A stretch of DNA of 64,000 nucleotides from Isoetes taiwanensis. Its lineage: Eukaryota; Streptophyta; Lycopodiopsida; Isoetales; Isoetaceae. The stretch covers positions 7,562,992 through 7,626,991 of the forward strand of contig JAJEKV010000058.1 in NCBI GenBank assembly GCA_021234155.1, written 5' to 3'. Below the pieces are notes generated by a model. It saw only the letters and a list, made by a program, of their open reading frames with translations. It did not search any database and was not told where the DNA came from. Positions 56,718 to 64,000 of the stretch are shown here, in pieces. Each line of letters opens with the position of its first letter. Position 1 is the first letter of the stretch. Made by a program: the position numbers and the translations under genes.

Positions 56718-58844
56718 TTAATGGCGCCGGCCTTCGACAACTCCCTGCAATTCAAAACCACAAACAGGTTCTTGGGCAGAAGGAAGAAAACCATCATCCT
56801 GGAAAGCCTTTGGAGGCAACAAGTAGGGAGAAGGAGAAATTCTACTCTTGTCAATGCATTTACCATGCTGATCAGCATTTTGGTGCTGCCAAAGGCTGAC
56901 AACCTGCTGCAAATGTTGCTGATGCCTCTCCTCAGTTTGAACAGACTGGTCTCTGCAGAGAGCATTAGAGCCATCTCTAAACCTGGAAGGGGAGAGGACC
57001 CTCTGGTTACTTCTGCTACTCATATGGTCTCTGCAAGCGCAGACAGCCCTGAGAAGCTGAGGCTGGTGGTTCTGCTGAGCCTGGAAAAAGGCCTCATGCT
57101 GCAAAAAAGCTTCATGCTGCTGCTGCTGATCACTATAAGTCATAGCAGGGCGATGGATCTGGTTTAAATGACTGCCCATATGCCTGCTCAGAGGAGAGCC
57201 AATATCACTAGGGCAAGCCACAGCTCTCCAGGCCATAGGTCCTGGTACCATCCTTTGCACAGGCAAACCAGGAACAGGGCGTGCAAAAGCTGCATTCTTG
57301 TGCACAAATTGAGCAGAAGCTTGCAATCCTTGAGTTTCCACATGTTCCTCACTTGATGGCCTTTGAATCCCATCAAACACAGGCATATGAGACTGAACCA
57401 TCTGCCTTGGAACCAGAGAAATAGCTTCCACTGCTGGCCTGTGCATCATCATCTCCTCTCTCTGCTGAGAACCCATATCCACATACTTTGGTGAATCAAT
57501 CTGCCCATCAATCACAATCTGGCATTCTTCCATATGCCTCATATTAGGGCTGTCCTGCTGAAACTCAGAAGGCGGAATGTGCTTTTCCATTTCTGAATCT
57601 TGAAATGGTTCTAAATTCTCATCAGCCTGATGCACTTCTGCTTGGCTCTTTGAAACCACTAATTCACTCTGTTGAGGAACAAAGGCAGGAAGACTATCAA
57701 CAGGTTGCATGGCAGGGTATGATGCTGGATGCTGAGGAGAATTCGGAGGCAGATCTATGGCCATGGCAGGATTTTTTAATTCCATGTTTTCAAAAGCATG
57801 CATTTGCCTAGGAGAATCTATGCCACCATGGTCAGAAAGCAGACTAAAGGTTTGTTCCCTCTGATCAGGGAACAACTTAGCCAATGAATCTTCCTTACAA
57901 GCACCATTATTAGCCTTCGGAGAAGCTTTTGGCGAACTCAAATGACTTCCCCCACCCTCTGGGCTATTCCTATCACTAAAGAATTGCTTCTGCATCTTCA
58001 CGTTTGGCAGATGATCCATTGCTGGAGGAAGTTGAACGGGAGGCATTCCTCTAATTGTTGGAGAATAAATACCAGCAGGAGATGGAGAAGAAAAAACCTG
58101 GTTTGGATTTGCAGACGACATTGCTTGCATAGAAACGATAGGCCGTTTTGCAGAAATCACTCCCTGAGCTGCAGAAGTAACCAGTCTTTGATGATCCCAT
58201 TGAGTTGCAGCATCTGAATTTAAATACCTTGGTGATGTTGCAGATGATCCATCTTGTAGCTTCTTAATCGTCAACCCATTTACAGCATCCACAAATTGTT
58301 GCTCTGCATTAGGTTCCTGCCCTGCTCCCCCACTTGACGGCCTTGTTGGAAACAGAAAGATTCGCAATTTGGACGAACTATCTCTTGCCTCTAACCTGTC
58401 ATGCTCTTCCATCATGTTCTCCAAATCTTCATCTGATACAACAGAAACCAGAGCATCCAGGTCTTCATTTGGCAGTTGATATTTAACAACAATGTTCCTC
58501 CCCATTAATTTTGCAAGCTTTGCCATGAGATCGGCATAGCTAATGTTTCTGTTAACTACTACAATTCGAGTTTCTCCACCGACATACCTAAGTTGGCTAT
58601 CGTGAGGCCTCGGGAGAATTTTTCCGCCATAGCTGCACATGAATTTCACCTTGGGGCAAGCTAGGTCATCGGATTTAACCGAAATTTGATCTTCCGAAAT
58701 AGAACCTCCACCTCCGGCAACAGATCTGGGAGAGGAACCTTGAGAAAACGGCATATTTGCTGCAGAATCGACGGCAAGAACATCAGAAACAGGGGCACAG
58801 ACAAGAATCTCTGGGTTCTTCATATCTTCTCCAGCGCCGCACAT
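56718..58844 (-). CDS. Octicosapeptide/Phox/Bem1p (PB1) domain protein
   Basis: One open frame of 708 codons from ATG 58844 to the stop at 56718; an upstream extension of the frame has no ATG. Residues about 64-155 form a PB1 domain: KVKFMCSYGGKILPRPHDSQ, then LRYVGGETRIVVVNRNISY, YADLMAKLAKLMG, and the acidic OPCA-like NEDLDALVSVVSDEDLENMM. The conserved Lys/Arg and acidic faces allow head-to-tail interaction with other PB1 proteins. The remaining 550 residues are low-complexity, rich in Q, P, S, H and M, typical of the plant PB1 group without kinase domain (Arabidopsis At2g01190-like, about 700 aa). The last coding bases (near 56740) contain TTGCAG, and another frame stays open to 56669, so the very C-terminus could differ by splicing. 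Appears intact; cellular role not established. Confidence 0.9.
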   Translation of the reverse strand: MCGAGEDMKNPEILVCAPVSDVLAVDSAANMPFSQGSSPRSVAGGGGSISEDQISVKSDDLACPKVKFMCSYGGKILPRPHDSQLRYVGGETRIVVVNRNISYADLMAKLAKLMGRNIVVKYQLPNEDLDALVSVVSDEDLENMMEEHDRLEARDSSSKLRIFLFPTRPSSGGAGQEPNAEQQFVDAVNGLTIKKLQDGSSATSPRYLNSDAATQWDHQRLVTSAAQGVISAKRPIVSMQAMSSANPNQVFSSPSPAGIYSPTIRGMPPVQLPPAMDHLPNVKMQKQFFSDRNSPEGGGSHLSSPKASPKANNGACKEDSLAKLFPDQREQTFSLLSDHGGIDSPRQMHAFENMELKNPAMAIDLPPNSPQHPASYPAMQPVDSLPAFVPQQSELVVSKSQAEVHQADENLEPFQDSEMEKHIPPSEFQQDSPNMRHMEECQIVIDGQIDSPKYVDMGSQQREEMMMHRPAVEAISLVPRQMVQSHMPVFDGIQRPSSEEHVETQGLQASAQFVHKNAAFARPVPGLPVQRMVPGPMAWRAVACPSDIGSPLSRHMGSHLNQIHRPAMTYSDQQQQHEAFLQHEAFFQAQQNHQPQLLRAVCACRDHMSSRSNQRVLSPSRFRDGSNALCRDQSVQTEERHQQHLQQVVSLWQHQNADQHGKCIDKSRISPSPYLLPPKAFQDDGFLPSAQEPVCGFELQGVVEGRRH

Positions 58845-59290
58845 TCTGGACCAAAAATCGTATTTTAAATGCGAAATCCGGAACCAAGAAACAAGCTGGG
58901 GGGAAGGAACTAAAACAAATAAGGTGAAAAGCAAAAAAAACGAGAGGAAAAGCCTGATTTAGAAGAGAAGAAACGCCGGAGATGGGCAATAAGGGAAGGC
59001 AAAAGACGGAAGGGCAAGAACCCTAAAGAGGGAAGGGAAAAGGGGAGGGAAAAAAATGGGCCAGGTACAATTGGAAGCAGAGATTAAGGCGAGGGGCGCC
59101 ATAGCCAGGCAAATGGAAGCATGGAAATGGGCTAGATAGCCGGAGCACGGGGATATGGCGAAAGGGAAGTCCGGCGAGGGTGTTAACGAACAGGCATGGC
59201 GATGGTTAAACAAGCACAGATTGACACATGGCATATAACGTGGCATACAATCTCCATATTTTATTTTTTTTCCTCGCACTTTTTTTTGAA
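58845..59290 (-). promoter_or_regulatory. Probable 5' UTR and promoter of the PB1 gene
   Basis: On the minus strand the 200 bp before the ATG are pyrimidine-rich (CTTTTCC, TTCTTCTC tracts) and contain TTTAGGGTTCTTG near 59015-59030, similar to telo-box leaders. Further upstream are GC-richer DNA (59040-59220) and an A/T block (59255-59285). No clear TATA box at the right distance. Confidence 0.35.
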
Positions 59291-61900
59291 AATTAAGTTA
59301 CCCTTGTTATGGGTCGTGGCACAATCGTGACTGTTGGTTATTCCACGGGGTGAAACCATTAACCGTTAAGATTGCGCCACATCATCCTGACAAGGGCTTA
59401 CTTTTTATAGGATCTCCATAAGTTTCTAACCATGGAGTGAGTTCCTACCTAAACTTCAAAGGAATGTCGTATATATCGGATGTCGTCATGTTATAGCCAT
59501 GGGCATATCCGTGGTATATTCATGTCTCTGACATGTTATAGCCACGCCCAAAAAAAAATTACACGGCGTTTTTGTGGACTGAGCGGATATAAGGCTGGCT
59601 ATAACATGTCCGACATTTGCCGCGATGGAACTTCAAACCCCAAGTGCCAATTTTCAGCCAGCGAAACTTGCTCCCCCAAGTGGGTTCCTTCTTATCACTT
59701 CATTAAACCCAAGTGCTTAAACTCGGGGGGCTATTCCGTCTGCTTAGACTGGGGGCCTACTCTATCTGCGAAATAAAATCGGCCCTCCTATTCTGCTCAA
59801 GAGGTAAACTTGTAGTTTTCATGTTGTGGGGGAATGGAACTTGGTCGTCCATTTCAAGACCTGCTCCCGCTAACGCCATCTTAGGACCCCTAGAATGTTC
59901 TCCCCAATTTCCACTCCCCCATACATTCCTGATATACATTTGTTCCTATATGAGACTTTACCTTGTCCCTTGATCAAAGCTCAACCCAATTTCTTGAAAT
60001 AGATTCTGACAACCATCGTTTCTCACCTATTTGATTTTCATTTCAGCATCCAGTATATCTACAACGCAACCATGATGCCATAGAAGAGTTTTGAAGATGA
60101 GGTTGGAGTGTGCCCTTATTTGCTTGTCTACAAATACCAAAAAATATGCTCCGTCTGTGTACTAACCTATTGTCATATTGTCATAGGCTAGGTTCTAGAC
60201 TATGTTCCATATTGTCTTCTCTTCAACTACTGCTTATTTAATCAAATCGTCAACATTCGGCAGTTTTAGAATATATATAAACATGGCTACAAGGTTGGTG
60301 GGCCGAACTAGCTCCTCTCACCAATTACCCAGTCCGTACATTGCCGAATTGAAAACATTCTAGGAACAATGTAACACAACAAGTTGGAGTTGGGACTAAA
60401 TGTTCTAGTTAAATTTGTGCACAATAGGAATTTTTTCTGGCATGGTCTAATTAAGATCTTAAACACTGAGGCCAGAGGTTCGTGTATGACTGACATTGGT
60501 CTAATAGTGGAGACCATTGCCTCCGAGTCTTATCAACAATAGTAATATGGACCCCTCATAATGAACATTGTGCAATAGCTCTCTATATGCAACATGATTG
60601 CATTAGATATGTGATCATTGCCAACCTAGAAATGGTCTTTAAAATTGAGCATACAATCTTCCTCAACCAAGTGATTGATTGATTATCAAGTTCCACATAT
60701 GGTCTTAACATAGACTTCTTTGATTCGATTGGCAACTGCGCTTTGATTCGATTGGCGAGTCTCAAGAGTCGGAATAGAGTGCAGTGGTGGCTCTTTTTCT
60801 ACTTCATCGGCATACAACTTGAGGACCTAATAAGCACATCCTTTATGCTCTTCTCCAATGGAAGCCGATCGACAAATACGGACCCAAGGTACAATTTTAA
60901 ATTACTTATTGTATTACTAATACTGGTAAATACAAGAATAAATCTATTTTCTAGCAAGGTTAAAACTGTTGATAGTTAATTTCGTTTGTTTTGATTTGCC
61001 AGCAAAACTGTGTATGCAGGTTTTTTGTTTTTCAGAGACTGGAGCAGAAATAGCGCGCCTTTGCTTGTTTTTGTGTGGTCCTTTTTTAATGCTAATTCAG
61101 GGCGCCGGTTTCTGTTGTGTTCAAAACGCCTTGCATGCAAACTATGTTAGGTATAAAACGAACTATATAATCTGTGGCAGAAGTCTGGGCTTATAATAAC
61201 GCATCTCAGGTTAAGTTCTGTCTGCTCTAAAACAGAGTTTTCTATTGGCCTCCATAACACACTCGATCCGGCAAATTTTCCGGTTTTTTTTGTTTTTCAG
61301 TCTTTGTTCTTTCCTCCTCTTCTTTTAAAGCGTCCTTGGCTTAAAATACCCCCAAGCACATGCACACATTTCAACCGTTTTTCTCCTGTCTTATATGCTA
61401 TGTTCCTATATTCAGCATATACGCTGAACATGAAGGGACTTCATCTTGTGTACCCAACTGTATTGCTTGCAAAAGTGCTCCTTATTTCGAGCGTACCACA
61501 CAATAAAATCTTCAAGATCCTAAAGAATCAAATTCATGTTCAATGTATCACCTAGTTGCATCTAGTAGACCTATATGGTAGGAATGTAACATATATTTAT
61601 AGGTCATCTTCTCGAGTATTATATTAAGGAAGAAATAAAATCACACAAAAAAAAAACTAGCGGTAAGGCAGGCTTGAGGAATGGGTTTGGTTGGTTGGAG
61701 AGTTGGCGTATGGTGGAAAATTATTGTTGGCTTGAGCAGGGGAGGATAAAGGTAAAACCTTCGACCCCTAGAGATAAGGTTGGCTCTTAAGAATTTCTGT
61801 AAATTCTCAATGGGTCTTGGTACTTCCCCAGTAATGAGGAAAAAATTAGAAGCTTGGCAGGATGTGCAAAACCTTTTTAGTCTAGCAGATGCCCAATGGG
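59290..61900. other. Intergenic; only weak repeats
   Basis: No supported gene. The motif ACATGTTATAGCCA occurs at about 59488 and 59529 and inverted (TGGCTATAACATGT) at about 59597, giving small foldbacks. Short frames up to about 100 codons exist but show no domain. Confidence 0.4.
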
Positions 61901-62130
61901 AGGTGGGAGATTTGAGTATATTCTAGAACACTAGGATTTGGGAGAGGGGTATGCTTTGTCTTGCACTTATACACCCTCTAGTGTTCAATAAATGGCGTGC
62001 TGCTGGAGTTTGTAAGGTTGGGCAGTTATGGGAAAATGATAGATGGATTTCATGGACAAGATTTAAAGCTTTAGTTCCAGATATTAGGAAGATCTTCGGG
62101 AAGATTATGATGAATGCATGCGATTCGACA
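61780..62130 (+). pseudogene. LINE C-terminal fragment
   Basis: LVFNKWRAAGVCKVGQLWEN and DRWISWTRFKALVPDIRKIF (about 61979-62095) correspond to the segment KKWLKNNIKTLGDLWHNNKW, then ISWTRLKAYI in the LINE at 48.8 kb. Upstream pieces to about 61780 are in shifted frames. An old fragment of the same L1-type family. Confidence 0.65.
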
Positions 62131-62263
62131 CCGTCGGATCGCCATTTTGGGGAGAGACGAGGCTATATATACGTTGTTGAGCTCTTTCTCCATTATCGGC
62201 GTCTTCTCACAGCAGGTTTTTTGTCTCAGTTTGAGCTCTCTTTCTTTCTGCTCTGTTAGCTCT

Positions 62264-62345
62264 ACAAGTTTTGCTTCCTTCCACGCTTCTCCTACAATAA
62301 GTTTTGCTTCCTCCCACGCTTCTCCTACTATAGCTTCTCCTACCA
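62264..62345 (+). repeat. 35-bp tandem repeat in a TATA-containing, pyrimidine-rich stretch
   Basis: AGTTTTGCTTCC followed by CCACGCTTCTCCTAC occurs twice, with a third partial TAGCTTCTCCTACCAT. A TATATATA box lies at 62164-62171, 100 bp upstream, so this may be an LTR or promoter region, but nothing recognisable follows. The plus frame at 62887-63111 (GGGADFWRPCNLDYEQPIHL) is unrecognised. Confidence 0.5.
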
Positions 62346-63327
62346 TAACGAATTATTTTTTCTTTCTGGGGATAAGGTTTTCTATGCAGATCCGTCCTTT
62401 CTGTGGATATGGTTTTCTATGCAGATCCGGTCCAGCCCAAAGAAAGGTCAAGGATTTGGTTGTCGGTGCCTTTCAAGCGGCTTATTCCTTTGTTTTTGGG
62501 CACAACGGTTTGCATGGCGAAGTTCGTCTTGCACAAAGCTAGGTTTTTCCTCTGGCAAACATGTTTGCTCTTGTCGGTGGCTTCTTCATCATCTTTGAGA
62601 TAGGGTTTGACATGGGTTTATTAGATTTTTCTAGTGGATGTGATTTTTATTTTTCTCATTTTTCTTGGTTCTTTCAGATTAGGCCAGCACCTCCGTAGCT
62701 TTGATTCTATCTAATTTCTTCCGGTTATTGGGCTCTATCTATTTTCTTCGATTCCATGGGCCGTTTCACATTGATGATTCTCCATGATTAACCCGGTCTT
62801 ACTCAAGCTTCTTTAGATTGGCGGTGCCTAACATTTTCTCTGAGTTTTGGAATAAATAGTGGCATCTGCAGATCTCTTATGCGCTTGTGTTTTCAAGATT
62901 TTTTTTGATTTATCATTTGATTGGATATCACGGATACGATTTTGGAACCGTCTATCTCAAGTCCGGTGGTGGGGCGGATTTTTGGCGGCCGTGCAACCTT
63001 GATTATGAACAACCCATCCATCTCGGTTTTCAACCCGCAATCCGAGTAGGGACCGATGGGCGGCGTCTATGGAGTGCGAGGGCTAGAGCGGCCGTTTTTC
63101 GTAGCTTTTGATTCGGGGATTATGGGTCGTCAAACAATGCTATATATTTTATTTGTTTCTTTAAAAATTAATACTTTGGTATTGGTTTTGTGGCTAGGTT
63201 ATGTGGCTTGCACCTTTGGATTGGTTCTGTGTTCGATTCCGTTCACTGCCAAACAATTTTTGCATTCAGACGCAACAACATTCCTCCATTGTTTCCTCTT
63301 TAAATTTCACACGTCCAATTTTTCTTT

Positions 63328-63580
63328 TGCTACATTGTTCCTCTTTAAATTTTCCATGTCCTTGCTTTCGTTATTTCCTTTTTCCATGGAGTTTTCTTTG
63401 CGCAGTTTCAAACATTATTGTAAGTTATACTTGCTACATTGTTCCTCTTTAAATTTTCCATGTCCTTGCTTTTATTATTTCCTTTTTCCATGGAGTTCTC
63501 CTATGTTGCACATTTCCATACTTCATTGTAAGTTACACATATGCATGCTACATTTTTCCTCTTTAAATTTTTGTGCACTT
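63328..63580 (+). repeat. About 104-bp tandem repeat, 2.3 units
   Basis: GCTACATTGTTCCTCTTTAAATTTTCCATGTCC... begins at about 63328, 63432 and (shorter) 63546, with TTCCTTTTTCCATGGAGTT in each full unit. The T-rich composition gives long open frames here that I do not consider genes. Confidence 0.75.
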
Positions 63581-63637
63581 TGCATCCCTTATAAGATAAG
63601 TATATGCCTTCGAGTCCGTGGTTTCATTTTGTTTTTG

Positions 63638-63815
63638 GGTTGCCCCTAGGGGGGCAAACCCTTGTTTATGTGGGTTTGTAGCATATCCTGGGTATATGCT
63701 AGAATATACCCAGGATATGCTGGTGACTGCTAAAAACCCATTATTTCCTGTAAATTGGCGGTCACCTGCGTTCTCGATTCCGGATGTTCCAACTGGGTAA
63801 CTGGCATGGCAGACC
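63638..63815 (+). repeat. Dispersed foldback repeat D, copy 2
   Basis: Begins with GGGTTGCCCCTAGGGGGGCA and CCCTTGTTTATGTGGG, as in the reverse complement of 46090-46275. The inner hairpin has perfect 16-bp arms (GCATATCCTGGGTATA / TATACCCAGGATATGC, about 63682-63721). The similarity fades after CGGTCACC at about 63771. Confidence 0.7.
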
Positions 63816-64000
63816 CAAGCTCCAACTGATGAATAAGAACGCTCGAGTACCCTGGCATTTGGACGACTTACATCCTCATAAATAAGTTTTCTTGAAGAGG
63901 GATTTAGGAGATTTGATGTTTTTTATTTTCCATTCTTGTAATTCGGTGGGGTCTTAAATGGTCTTTTTTGTTGCAAAATGGTTTGATGACTTGCAGCTGG

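Noticed and set aside
58845-58934. N-terminal extension of the PB1 protein to 58934
   Set aside because: The extension begins at TTG and the leader is pyrimidine-rich, as expected for a 5' UTR. The ATG at 58844 is the first good start.
63056-63649. 197-codon plus-strand frame near the window end
   Set aside because: It runs through T-rich 104-bp tandem repeats and gives a Phe/Leu/Ser-rich chain without domain.
1-64000. tRNA, rRNA or CRISPR loci
   Set aside because: No cloverleaf-type sequence with T-arm GGTTCGA and matching acceptor stem was noticed, no rRNA-like block, and the tandem repeats lack the regular unique spacers of a CRISPR array.

Overview
The window looks like a TE-rich stretch of a land-plant nuclear genome. 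The evidence is long AT-rich intergenic DNA, several spliced genes with plant-like GT-AG introns, a telo-box leader motif, Ty3/gypsy and LINE remnants, a pogo-like transposon, foldback/MITE repeats, and plant-type gene families (INH3, octicosapeptide/PB1, MMS21-like, APUM23/NOP9-like). Which lineage cannot be read from sequence alone. The low gene density fits a large genome. The conserved coiled-coil gene has no family name I can recall, and a seed-free plant is possible but unproven.

Layout. 0-1 kb: an unrecognised decayed coding-like stretch (-). About 1-13.5 kb: a large decayed Ty3/gypsy element (+) with LTR-like DNA and a TATA box, a tRNA-Gln-type primer binding site, gag, protease, RT, RNase H, integrase with a GPY/F tail, a small antisense ORF with its own promoter-like block, and a long coiled-coil ORF 3' of pol. 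13.9-16.6 kb: a dead pogo/Tigger-like transposon (-). 17-18.7 kb: a compact intact gene for protein phosphatase inhibitor 3 (+). 19-25 kb: a MITE, dispersed repeats, a decayed second Ty3/gypsy pol, and a LINE split by an LTR-plus-PBS fragment. 25.8-29.8 kb: an intact 8-exon coiled-coil gene (-, 461 aa by my splice model). 30-34.5 kb: an intron-containing tyrosine-recombinase gene of Crypton/DUF3504 type (-), followed by a cluster of palindromic foldback elements. 35-38.9 kb: little recognisable. 39.1-45.5 kb: three partial host genes lying in the same direction (a NOP9/APUM23 fragment, a uridine-kinase-like P-loop fragment, an MMS21/NSE2 fragment), which suggests fragment capture or a composite rearrangement. 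46-47.1 kb: a dispersed repeat with a conserved foldback and a near-perfect 361-bp hairpin. 48.3-52.1 kb: an L1-type LINE whose 5' part is inverted relative to its 3' part. 52-56.5 kb: repeats. 56.7-58.8 kb: an intact PB1-domain protein gene (-). 59-64 kb: mostly featureless, with a LINE fragment, small tandem repeats and a second copy of the foldback repeat.

The probable functional genes are INH3, the coiled-coil gene, the PB1 gene and perhaps the Crypton-type recombinase. They show no common pathway. Most of the rest is the record of successive transposon insertions. The most interesting object is the spliced Crypton-type tyrosine recombinase, with intact R...R...H...Y motifs, in an apparent plant genome.
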